Made by a program: the position numbers and the translations under genes. From NCBI GenBank assembly GCA_030141605.1, contig JAQGDQ010000084.1, forward strand, positions 1-64,000: DNA of 64,000 nt. The letters run 5' to 3'. This DNA is from Tubiluchus corallicola (Eukaryota; Priapulida; Priapulimorpha; Priapulimorphida; Tubiluchidae). The notes beneath the pieces are model-generated. The model was not told where the DNA came from. It worked only from the letters and a program-made list of their open reading frames with translations, and did no database searches. Positions 53,550 through 64,000 of the stretch are shown in pieces. Within the stretch, counting starts at the first letter, position 1. Every line of letters begins with the position of its first letter.

Positions 53550-53830
53550 TTTTTAATGCATGACTATTTTTTCTTTAGGTACGACTGGTTTTTGTTTTTT
53601 GTCGTTGTTCTATTTTTATTTTTTGTGTTTATGGACATTTATGTCTTTTTCATAGTTGTGTTTTTCTGTCATTAGTGCCTTTTTTGTTTACTTGTCTTTC
53701 TGAGAAGGGTGGTTGACTCGTTAACCTTTGGTTGTTCACCACCCTTTCTCCTATATTCATTTGTATTTTTGTATATTTTATTGTTAAATTAATGTAAATT
53801 TATGGAGAAAAATAAAAAATTACTTGCAAC
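53550..53830 (+). mobile_element. Probable LINE 3'-end fragment
   Basis: A GGGTGGTTGACTCGTTAACC block pairs with GGTTGTTCACCACCC as a hairpin, followed by an A-rich tail (GAGAAAAATAAAAAATTAC). Hairpin plus A-rich end is typical of CR1/RTE-like 3' ends. It lies about 190 bp upstream of SNX4. Confidence 0.45.
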
Positions 53831-54017
53831 TTGAAATGTTCTGGTCATCCGTTACCGATGACATTGCTACAGTTAAATAAGCTGTAGGGAATAAAATTTA
53901 TTTCGTATTCTTCAGTTTTGACTATAGGTAGTTTCAACTTGTTGGTGTTTCTAGTATTGTAAATACGCACAGAAAACTGTATACTTACATATTCATGCTT
54001 TTGTCAGTGTAATTGCA

Positions 54018-57000
54018 ATGGACAAGGAAGTCCTAGCTGGGGATGAGGCTGATCAGTATGTAGAACAACCGTTACCAGCTGCCGAATGTCATCCTGATTT
54101 GCAGGTAATTTTCAGTAATGTGTGTAAATGGTTTCTTAATTACCAAACAATTTGAAACTGGACTGCTGTTTATGATTAATTCATAAGCTTAAGATTTTGC
54201 AATACGACCACGAATGCGAGTGCTGACTTAATCTTTATGTGAAGATCATAATGTTGCCATTGCTGGATTCACCATGCTTGAATACGTAAGAATTGTTATT
54301 CATTTCAATGAAATCGCAAATTTTGACATTTTGACCCTGGGTCAGGGGTCAACCTGAACCTTTCTGTTTGTCTTGTCGAGATCTTTCATTTGATGTACTA
54401 CAAGCTGTTTTTGCAATTGAAAAATGCCCGTGCCCGAACACCCAGTTTCAGTTTTTGGCCTTAGCAAAAAATTTTTGCAATCCAAATTACCCATATTTAT
54501 CCACATGCAAGAAGCTAAAGCCACCTAACCACATTCCAGAAATTGTGGCCCTAATTCAAAAAGTAATTGTCCATGCTTGCCTGCTATTAGTCATTAAGGT
54601 TCTATTATTTAGACTTTCCTGACTGTCTGACCTGCTTTTCTATTAACTCACTTGCTATATCATCAAATAATGATCAGTGGTGAGCATAGAATGTTCGAAT
54701 TCAATTCGAACAAGTCTTTTTAGTTCGAATTTGGTTCGAGCACAAAATTATAGATTTGAATAATTCAGCATTTTCAGCTACATACATTCTTTAGCATTAA
54801 AACGTTCGAAACATCATGAAATCAACACAATTTATCTGTGATTTCAGTTCACAATTTTTAAACAAATTATTAGTGTTTTACTGCTGAACAAAATCAAGTA
54901 ATATGCATGGTCTTTGTGAGACTGGTTTTTATTATTTGAAAATCTATTAGAAAACCCATAAAACTGGATTCGATTAGGATTCGGGATCTCGAAATTCGGT
55001 TTAATTCAAGTTTGAAAGTCACAAATGCGATTCGAATTCAATTTCCGGTAGAGAATGTTCACCCCTAAGAATGATAACATTGTGCTGTACTTTTGTACAT
55101 TGGTGGATTAAGGGAGTGGGCCCAAGGGACCTGGGCCCACCCTTTCACAGTAGCAGTTATAGCACACCAAGTGAATATCTTCTCTCAATTATAAGCGTTA
55201 GAACATTCAGTGGTAGATTTTTATGACTTATATTGAGTAAAAAGTTCTGCATTAATGATTTTAGTGTAAAAACGTTTGTGCCCTTTAAGTGATAAGTGAA
55301 GTTTTCGGCAAAGATATTGCTGTGCTCAATTATATGCTATACTAGTGTGTATACTAGTATACTGGTGTGTAATTAAGAGTCAAACGTTTGAGATGACATA
55401 ATGAGTTTTAAACTATTGAATTTGCTTAAGGAAATAGTAAGAAAAGTGGTCTAAAATGACTGCAGCAGTCCCACAGTCCTGGTACGGATTATGCAAAACA
55501 AGGCATCATTGATAAATCTTTAGAGCTGATGTCAACATAGCACAATCTACTATCTTTCTTCCTACCATTTCCACTAACACATTTTTCTACCCTTCCTGTG
55601 TGATCTAACCTTTCTCCTAGTTCTTTTTTTGTTCACTCATCCATTCCTTTTTTTATCTGGTTCACATGACAGTGGGCTTATACAAGCCTTTGCTTCTCTA
55701 GCCCCACTGCAGTACAATTATTCTTTTATGATAACGATAGTGTATGAAACTTAATAATTTAATAAATTAACAATTTTGATGTCACCATGTATCGAATGTC
55801 TCTATATTGTACTGAATGTGATAATAATAAAACTAAACTAAACTAAAAATGAAATAAAATGCATTGGTAGCCGGGGTTACCCAGACCCCCTAGCAGCTTT
55901 TTCGTTGGGCTCACCCTTTTTCTAAAGTCTGTATCCGCCGTTGTTGTACATATGATTTAGCCGGCCACTGATGAGCTCGTAAGTTTTGCAAAACAAATAC
56001 TGCACCTTGAAACTAGATGTGTGTTTTTAATTTTTTCTTGCAGCACCCCCTACTGGAAGTTATAGAAATTACAGTGCCAGAAGCCGAAAAAAGAACGTCA
56101 ACCACGACTCTTTCTATGAAAGACACATATGTAGTCTATCTTGTACAAACTCGGTAAAATTATTCTACTTATCTTTTTAAGTACAGATATTGAAGGTGTG
56201 GCTTCATTAATCTGTGTTGTAGATTATACTGTGGAGTAATAGAAAAATCTTTTCAAACCGACCAAAATTAAACCTTTTTAACGGGGCTTCAGGATAACCA
56301 TAACAAACAAAATGCTGCCACTTGTTGCACACTAAAACAATTACGAGACACGGGAAATGATTGCACGAAATATCCGTAACTAAATATATTGTTGCAGAAG
56401 TATGTGCAAATTCACTACGAACTGCTGAACGCAAAAGTGACGTTTCCACGGTATCTTTGCAACTAGGTAAACAGCCCATGGGCACACTGTTGTTCTGGGC
56501 AGCGGTAGGCGATGGATTGTGTGCGTCGAATGTACTGTTGCCATCGAGACTGGGTCTTTCATTTTCCAATTGCCGTCTTCTGTATTCCTGCCTATGGTAA
56601 CTGGGCTGAAGATTTCGATTTCTGTATTTGATTGATATATGGTGTTAAATAAATGTATAAACTTTACTTTTTGTGTTATAATTTTTCCTATAATTTTAAC
56701 CAATTCATTTTAATGTCCTGTCATGAAATTTTATTCTATTCCAGGATGGATGTCATTTTCCATTGTGCCATGAAGCTTCAGTCTTGAAAATGAATGTCAT
56801 TTTTACAATTTTCATTGCGTACCATCTAGTGCTTGAGATGCTCATATTCATTTAAAGCCAATGTCCACTTGTAATTTAATAACAAATATTTATCGTTTAG
56901 TCTAGTATTGTATTTATATGTCGACAGCAAATCACAACGTGCATAGATTAGCATGAGCCTCTATGCTCGTGGGTCCCCCGGGCAACCGTCCAGCATGCTC

Positions 57001-60000
57001 ATGCGTTAAGACGACCCCAAATCTTGTGCATCATTATCAAAGCTTTGATTACTTTTGTCAGAATAATAAATGAGAACGAGGCGAAGAAATTTATGGATGG
57101 TCCCTGTTCACTATGGCGACGTTACAGCGAATTTGAATTGCTTCGTAACTACTTTTTGTTCAGATATCCTCATGTCATCGTTCCGCCTTTACCGGAAAAA
57201 ACTGTAAGCATCATGCTAACTGATAACTATTATATGAAATACCTTGTTGGCTAGTGTAATGTTACATTCCTAAATAGTTTCTTATAAAGTAGATCAGAGT
57301 TGTTTTGTATGAAGCTTATTATCAGATTGGAGGCTAAAATGACCATATTTTTCTGCACAAAATCTTAAAGTTATTGCATAATTGTGGCATATTATTATAA
57401 CCATGCACTTAATAAGTAACTATAACATGAAAAAGTGGCATTAATAATTGCAACATTAAATTTTTTAAAACACAGTAAATGTCGCTAATTTATGCAAGCT
57501 ATTATAACCATTCTTTTTTGAAATTATTGCTTTTTTCACGAAACTGTATCTACTAACTATGGTCAGCGCGCTTTTCAGAATACAATGAAACCAAAGTTCA
57601 TTTAATTCTCAGTGACTAGCAATAATTGTTTTAAATGTTTTCAGTGCATAATTTTTTAAATAGTTGGTTTTTTGTTTCTTATTTAGGTTACTGTGTTTTT
57701 CAGTATTACTGTATAAACCCTGAAGTAAATTGACTATAGGCATTTTTACTATCTTCGTTTTTTACACAAATTTATTTTGATTTTGTAGCCGACGTTCACG
57801 TGGCAAAAATCTCCGAATGACAAACTTCATCCAGATTTTATAGACAGAAGGAGAGCTGGACTTGAGGTAAGCAGCAAGTACAGTAGGCTCTTAGTAGACA
57901 ACAGACGAGCTGGACTTGAGGAAAGTAGCAAGTACAGTAGTCTCTTAATAGACAGAAGATGAGCTGGACTTGAGGTAGGCAGCAAGTACAGTAGGCGTAA
58001 TAGACAGCAAGATGAGCTGGACTTGAGGTAAGCAGCAAGTACAGTAGGCTCTTAATAGACAGAAGACGAGCCGGACTTGAGGTAAGCAGCAAGTACAGTA
58101 GGCTCTTAGTAGACAACAAGACGAGCTGGACTTGAGGTAAGCAGCAAGTACAGTAGGCTCTTAATCGACTGAAGACGAGCTGGACTTGAGGTAAGCAGCA
58201 AGTACAGTAGGCTCTTAATAGACAGCAAGACGAGCTGGACTTGAGGTAAGCAGCAAGTACAGTAGGCTCTTAATTGACAGAAGACGAGCTGTACTTGAGG
58301 TACGCAGCAAGTACAGTAGGCATAATAGACAGCAAGATGAGCTGGACTTGAGGTAAGCAGCAAGTACAGTAGGCTCTTAATAGACAGCAAGACAAGCTGG
58401 ACTTTTACTAAGCAGCAAGTACAGTAGGCTCTTAATAGACAGCAAGACGAGTTGGGCTTGAGGTAAGCAGCAAGTACAGTTGGCTCTTAATAGACAGCAA
58501 GACAAGCTGGACTTGAGGTAAGCAGCAAGTGCAGTAGGCTCTTAATAGACTGAAGACGAGCTGGACTTGAGGTAAGCAGCAAGTACAGTAGGCTCTTAAT
58601 AGACTGAAGACGAGCTGGACTTGAGGTAAGCAGCAAGTACAGTAGGCTCTTAATAGACTGAAGACGAGCTGGACTTGAGGTAAGCACCAAGTAAAGTAGG
58701 CTCTTAATTGACAGCAGACGAACTGGACTTGAGATAAGCAGCAAGTGTTTACATTTGAATTAGAATTTATTGCTAAATTTACCATGAGCATAGATGTTTG
58801 CTATGACAGTTTACACAGAAAGCATTAAATTAACACAAATTTTAGCACAGAAAACCTTAATATATAACTAGCTAAACCCCACAAAAAGAATTTTGCACAT
58901 AAACTCACAGCAACAACTCACACCATCCACAACACACCACAATACACCACTCCACAATCACATCACATGGTGATGATGAAATTGATGATGACAACAATGG
59001 CGACACCTACAACACTAACACCAACAGCAGAGCATTATAATGAAATCATGCAAAACATTTTGTATAAACTTGAAACTGTGTGCTATAGCAAATACTTTTA
59101 GACCCATCTACCAATGATCAATAATATGCAGTCATTCCTCATAGTTTTGTTAACTGCTTTTCGGGTGATAATAGGCTAACAGAACTTACTTATATGTACC
59201 ATCTATAACGCAGTAGAATGGCGGGTGAGAACAATGCCTGGAACAGCTGTGAAATAGCTCTAACTCAAAGACAATGGATGTTCCAATTAGTGTGCACAGG
59301 GGGTAGAAAAAGAACTTCAAAATACACCCCTCACATTTCATCCAGTATACATCTCTCCCAACAAAACCTTCAACATTTTGTAGACCGATTCTTCCTCTTT
59401 CTGTGTGTGTGCTTTTTCCCAGCTTGCCCATACGGTTGCACAAATTGAGTTTTTCTAGAGGCTGTTTGGGCAGTTTTCTGCAAAATTTGCGTGGTTGTGT
59501 CTGCGGGGGGGGGGGGGTAATGCCCATAGCAGGATGCCATGGCCCTCAGGTGAATTCTAAATATGCCTACTACACACACCCTTGAATGATCTCTCTCTCT
59601 CTCCCTTTCTCTCTCACTCACTCTCACTGTTTCTAGATTGAGACAAAGTGCAAAAAGGTTGAAATTCAGCATGTTGATGAGTAATACGTCATTGGCAGAT
59701 GTTAGTGCGATGATGTTATGATGATAATTAAGTCATGATAATATTTCCACAGCATGAATGTAGCCAAAATAAAAATAATTTAAAAATAAAATAACAGGCA
59801 CAATTGATTGCCATTTATATTATATAGTTTTATAGAGATGAGATGACACTTGTGAGTGTGTTGTTGTTGCTGTTATTGTTGTTGCTGTTGTTGTTGCTGT
59901 TGCTGTTGTTATTGTTGCTGTTGTTGTTGTTGCTACTGTTGTTATTGTTGCTGTTGTTATTGTTGTTGCTGTTGTTGTTGCTCTTGTTGTTGCTGTTGTT

Positions 60001-63000
60001 ATTGTTGTTGTTGTTATTGTTGTTGCTGTTGTTGTTGTTATTGTTGTTGCTGCTGTTGCTGTTGCTGCTGTTGCTATTATTATTATTTTTTTGTAGACAT
60101 TCCTACATCGAGTTGCGGCGCATCCGGAACTATCTACCGACCCGTTGTTCCTGGGATTACTCACTCAGGAGGAAGGATGGCAGGAATCAGTTAATGACAC
60201 TGGATTTCATTGTAGGGTACGTGGTAGTAATTTTCTTGCCTTCATAAATGTCAGAAAGATTTACTAAATTGCATTTACTTTAAAAACAACGTTTATTTTT
60301 TTCAGGTAGATACAAAGCTTAGAGCTGTTAACGTATTATTTGGAGCTCGGAAGCCAGATCAGTAAGTCCTTCTAGAATGAATCTCGGTTTGCCGGACCTT
60401 GCCCTACAATGTCTCCTTCTTTAGACATATGTACACTTACATTATCTTTAGAGGTCTTTTCTTTACTTCTGTTACATTTGGCATTTCGATGACTGGCATT
60501 TACCATTGTATGACTTGTTGATACAACATGTATTAAAGTCTTATTTCTTTTCTAGACGATTTGAAGATCTCAAGACTTATTGCAGTGATTTGGAGAGAAA
60601 TATTATTACCCTGTTGAAGATTCGAGCAGTAAGTGCATAATTGTGCAACAACTTTTTCATTCGTGCGTGAAGAAATTGCTACAATTATTTGTTGGAAGAG
60701 AAACCGAATCCAAATATGTAAATGGGCTAATTAGTGAATGGCTAATTAATTGCAGTCATTACAATGAACATAGTGTCTTCGCATGCCCTATGATGTATTA
60801 TAGTAAGGATGGAATGGAGTCATGTGGTGTAATGTAATATGTGAAAGGTAAACCGATTAGACTCGATCTTGTTTTAATTTACTGTCCGAAATATACATTT
60901 TTTTGCCTATAAAAGTTGGCAATTGTTTCTAATATTTGAATGATTACCTTGGAAAGTTAATTACCGGCGACTGAACGCTGCTATCGCTTATATCACAAAC
61001 TAATGGTACTTAGCGATCTTAATAATAGCAGTTATAATACTATTGCCAGTGTACAGTAGTAACCTGTTTCGAAAGCATTACATGACATTCTGCGAATATG
61101 ACTAGCATTTTTTTGTAATGTCCTATTAATTATTAGTAAGTTTAAGCAAAACTCACTGTTCAACACTATACGTTTTTATAAGCTTAACAAACAGGTCGAT
61201 AAATGTCACCACCAATGTGTCCTTGTCTCTGTACTTTGATTTCGCTGTTACATGTATTTCGTCATTCGCTAATTAGACTGGCACTAGTGCGTGCATAAAT
61301 TTCGGAAATGCACAGAACAAAAAACAGGTGCTGTACCCCTCAGTTCAGATGTGTTAGTTTCTGACGAACTATGCACATTCGACAGCTCATGCGTGAGCAC
61401 AGCCGTAAATTTGAAATTTGAATTTTTATCTAAAAACTTGCCTAGTTTTAATGCAACACATTGAATATCTTACAGTAGCACTGTAAGATATTTTCTCTTT
61501 CACAAACACGTCCAACACGCTCGTGGGATATCTTTGCTTTTGAAAATTATGTTAGTTTGTGATGTCATCAATAGTTGAGCTCGCCCGTCGTCAATTAAGT
61601 TTTTATAAACTATTATTTAATTATCAGAAATGTTTTTGCAGTATTAATTGTATTAAAATCTATACTTTTTATCGGACATGAAAATGGAGTAGTATATGAA
61701 AAATCACTGTGTCTTCGTTTGATTATACAAAACTAATAATAACTCGTATTTCCTTCTCAGAGCAAATAAACTTTACATCTTTGTCTGGTTCGATAAATGC
61801 ATCTGTAAGTGTCACCACACTTAGTGTGAGTACACACAGCAACATCTTGCCGCTTGAAATACCGTTCCTACCTATGTCCAAGTTGTCTTACGCCGTAAGT
61901 TGACAACCACCTGCATATGGAAAAAGAACATTCTGTGGTGATATGAGAGCATCTGTCTGGTAGACTTTCGCTGTGTATTTAAAAAATCAGTAAACTTACC
62001 AAATGTTATATTGTTTTTCGTCATCTTCACACTGTATTTTGCCGTGCAGAAAATGCTTGAGACTCTCTATGGAATTCATAACGTTCACACCAACCATGGT
62101 CTAGTGTTCAGCGAATGGAGTACGATTGAAAAAGATATGGGTGACGAATTGCAGGCGGCGGGACACCACATGGACATGTAAGAGTTAATTTAGATAGCAT
62201 AGCAACTTGACATTTTTATATTGCATCATGTTGAATGATATGTGCTTGCAAATCAAAGCCATCCATAAGTCAGCATGGTTAAAACTACGTTATGATGCTT
62301 CAAAGTCAAATGCACCAAAAATTTTGTCAATTTTGTTTTTTTATAAAAACAAACGCTAAACATTTTGGACTTATGTATACTAATATCAAATTATCAAGAA
62401 AATATTCAAAAAATACTAAAAATCTAATTTTATAACCCCATACCCACTTCTCTGGCTAGAAAGTAGTACTGCAATTGTAAAAGAAACTTGTATTTTCAAA
62501 CTGTGATAATAGCTCGTGGAAGCATCCATTTTGTTTCGGGTTTTTTCTGTTGACAAGCGCAGATCTTCGTCAGGAAGAGCCATCTACTGAATTAACTTCA
62601 ATGTGTTCGTGTAAAGTCCATAGCAACCAATATTTGTACAATCACTAAGTGTTTTGTAGAAACACAACAAAAAACAATGGCAAACTTCAACCGTGATTTT
62701 CTCAAGGTTGTGTTTTTCAGTGTGCAGCCTGCACCTCAACTTCAATGTGGATTATCTCAGCTTAGAAATAACATAGAGCGATGAACTTGGTATCAAAATG
62801 ATCCTCATGAAATGGATATTCAGGATATTTGAATAACTAGAAAATCTTAATTACTGACTCATGGATGATTTTGTTATGCAATATATCAGACTTTTATATT
62901 CTAGCATTAAATTATCAGGAAATGTCCAAAAATACGAAAACTCTAAATTTGTAACTGCTTACCCACTTTTCTGTCTAGAAACTAGCACTGCAATTGTAAA

Positions 63001-63626
63001 AAAACTGAAATTTCTAATTCCGATTGGAACTTGTAGAAGCAGCCATTTTGTTTCGGTTTTTTCTGTTGACAAAACTAGATCTTCACCAGGAAGAGCCCTC
63101 TACTGGATTTAAACATAACTTCAATTTACTCTTGTAAAATCTGTAGCAACCACACTTTCGTACAGTTGCTATGTGTTTTGTAGAGAACCACAAAAAAGCA
63201 ATGGCTGACTTTAACAACTTCAATGTGGATTATCTCGGCATAGAAATAACATAGAGTGATGAATTGATCACTCTATGGATGATTTTGTTATGCAAGCACA
63301 CATTTTACTAATTTTTATACAATTTTTAAAAACAGTTTTTTAAAAAACATCGTATTATAGCTTCCGTGACAGTTTTTGTGTAGCTTCATGTCACAATAAG
63401 TTCATACTTTCTGTAAAAAGTAAATTAAACTCGTCTTGTATTACGGTTTAGAATCCCTTTAAAACTTCGTAATTTTACATGTTAATCAATTCAGTATCAA
63501 ATATTCAGAGCTAACACACTACTTACTTGTGTTTAGGTATGCGGCGTACATTGATGCAGCACTTGAGGATGAAGAAGAGTTCGCTGATCACTTGAAAGAA
63601 TATCTTTATTATGCTGATGCTATTAG
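54018..63626 (+). CDS. SNX4: SNX4 (sorting nexin-4), exons 1-9, 3' end outside window
   Basis: SNX4 is a PX-BAR sorting nexin that binds PI(3)P on early endosomes and drives tubular recycling and autophagy traffic. Nine exons join in phase (884 nt): 54018-54104, 56044-56153, 57062-57203, 57789-57866, 60097-60216, 60306-60361, 60556-60628, 62050-62177, 63537-63626. The PX domain spans about residues 35-165 with Trp-Arg-Arg-Tyr-Ser-Glu-Phe at 84-90 (PI3P contact) and Pro-Pro-Leu-Pro-Glu-Lys at 107-112. Exons 7-9 match the start of the human SNX4 BAR domain (Phe-Ser-Glu-Trp-Ser-Thr-Ile-Glu-Lys, Ala-Gly-His-His-Met-Asp, Lys-Glu-Tyr-Leu-Tyr-Tyr-Ala-Asp-Ala). The rest of the BAR domain is beyond 64000. 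The first 29 residues are acidic and not conserved; the ATG at 54018 is the first in frame in a fair context. Intron 4 is flanked by a minisatellite made from exon 4's own end and by a TTG microsatellite at its 3' end. Confidence 0.95.
54675..55067. mobile_element. hAT-like element, GGGGTGAGCA family, copy 3
   Basis: Ends CAGTGGTGAGCATAGAATG and GAATGTTCACCCCTA, flanked by ATAATGAT and AGAATGAT (7 of 8 matching). In opposite orientation to copy 2. SNX4 intron 1. Confidence 0.85.
55100..55950. mobile_element. hAT-like element with LINE tail nested inside
   Basis: Left TTGGTGGATTAAGGGAGTGG and right TATCCGCCGTTG are inverted, with GTGGGCCCA...GGGCTCACCC inside and TTGTACA on both flanks. Positions 55460-55855 contain a LINE-like 3' end with an ACTAAACTAAACTAAAAATG tail. 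Confidence 0.6.
57841..58745 (+). repeat. 54-bp minisatellite built from SNX4 exon 4 end plus 5' splice site
   Basis: About 17 units of 53-55 bp. Each contains the last 26 nt of exon 4 (GAGCTGGACTTGAG core), the donor GAG|GTAAGC, and a block CAGTAGGCTCTTAATAGAC that looks like the terminus of family A (CAGTAGGCGCCGCTTAATAG). Units run GT...AG. About 14 keep GT; those ending near 57920, 58405 and 58733 have lost it. The first boundary, GAG|GTAAGC at 57866/57867, is the true exon 4 donor by homology. Confidence 0.95.
59506..59517. repeat. Poly-G run
   Basis: About ten consecutive G in SNX4 intron 4; a similar run occurs at 2010-2018 inside the hAT-like element. Confidence 0.8.
59860..60090. 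repeat. (TTG)n/(CTG)n/(TTA)n microsatellite at SNX4 exon 5 acceptor
   Basis: Mixed GTT, GCT and ATT triplets running to within about 10 bp of the exon 5 acceptor (60095-60096). The repeat therefore supplies most of the region in which branch point and pyrimidine tract must lie. Confidence 0.93.
61225..61712. repeat. 500-bp dispersed repeat, pair with 40975-41482
   Basis: See partner. Copies differ by scattered substitutions and few indels, which suggests a fairly recent common source. Confidence 0.85.
62241..63302. mobile_element. TGTGCTTGCA family, two partial copies in tandem
   Basis: Starts TGTGCTTGCAAATCAAAG and ends TTTGTTATGCAAGCACACA. A second internal boundary near 62862-62885 (GGATGATTTTGTTATGCAAT) shows that two incomplete copies lie in tandem. 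SNX4 intron 8. Confidence 0.7.
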
Positions 63627-63853
63627 GTGATGGTTGTTTTTGCATGTATTTGCATTTTGTACAAGTGGTGCTGCATTCGTAATGTATTTGGCGACCCAGG
63701 TCATGATCAGTGACGCATTAACTGATCACAAGTATATATTTGCTAATAATTCTTACTGCAAAATCTATATAAGCTAACAGATAACCAACGAGAAGGAAGG
63801 TCCTATAAGAATTGCTAGGTAGAATCATTTTTATCCTGCATTCTTATCGTACA

Positions 63854-64000
63854 GTCACTCTCCGATATAAGGGACACTTCCGGACCGGAAAAAACCGTCA
63901 CTTGTATCCGATATCCCTTTTAGCCGCCTAAGTTGAGTCAGACTGAGGGTGTATCTAGACCTGTACTTTTCTGCATTTTTACCCATATTTTTATGGATTA
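63854..64000. mobile_element. pogo/Tigger-like terminus running off the window
   Basis: TA|CAGTCACTCTCCGATATAAG followed by GGGACACTTCCGGACC resembles pogo-type ends. Only the left end is inside the window. SNX4 intron 9. Confidence 0.55.

Noticed and set aside
56207-56703. Open frames of 107-120 codons in SNX4 intron 2
   Set aside because: Overlapping frames on both strands with no recognisable domain and no splice context.
57838-58791. Minus-strand Leu/Ser/Tyr repeat frames
   Set aside because: Antisense of the SNX4 54-bp array.
59820-60247. Poly-Leu, poly-Cys and Thr-Ala frames of 110-134 codons
   Set aside because: Frames of the TTG/CTG microsatellite in SNX4 intron 4; only 60097-60216 is coding, in a different context.

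Overview
This is eukaryotic nuclear DNA, AT-rich and full of repeats. It holds two large spliced genes and one compact two-gene cluster. All three loci encode conserved animal proteins (TOPBP1, CRIPT, TMEM170, SNX4), with metazoan-style GT-AG introns and many hAT-like and pogo/Tc1-like non-autonomous transposons plus CR1/jockey-type LINE debris. A non-vertebrate metazoan is the best guess; the sequence does not let me name the phylum.

Layout. (1) 741-42427, minus strand: TOPBP1, the DNA-damage checkpoint scaffold. I traced 32 exons in continuous phase (3,762 nt, 1,254 codons). They run from the start ATG at 42427 through BRCT0-BRCT6 to the conserved Trp-Asp-Asp core of the ATR-activating domain. 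The last two BRCT domains must lie left of the window. (2) 45705-46510, minus strand: CRIPT and TMEM170, each intronless, 77 bp apart, a candidate operon-like pair. (3) 54018-63626, plus strand: SNX4, nine exons covering the PX domain and the first part of the BAR domain; it runs off the right edge. Between CRIPT and SNX4 lies a decayed LINE (about 49.56-52.38 kb) whose ORF1 has two canonical CCCH zinc fingers and is split by a hAT element with a perfect 8-bp target duplication.

Most intron space is repeats: pogo-like TA-flanked families (termini CAGTAGGCGCC, CAGTGTTCCCTC, CGGTGGCTTGTTAGG), hAT-like elements with 8-bp duplications, a (AGT)n tract of about 1 kb, a (GA)n tract of about 450 bp, degenerate CCTAAC arrays and several minisatellites.

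Most striking observation: two minisatellites, in unrelated genes, are built from the 3' end of a coding exon plus its 5' splice site. After TOPBP1 exon 32 the array is about 18 x 27 bp; after SNX4 exon 4 it is about 17 x 54 bp. Each unit starts with GT and ends with AG, so most units keep a GT donor after AG and unit lengths are mostly multiples of three. A third array (28-bp unit, TOPBP1 intron 15) carries two AG|GT donor-like sites per unit. This looks like repeated tandem duplication of AG|GT junctions, the process proposed for intron birth, and it creates ladders of in-phase alternative 5' splice sites. Functional consequences are inference only.
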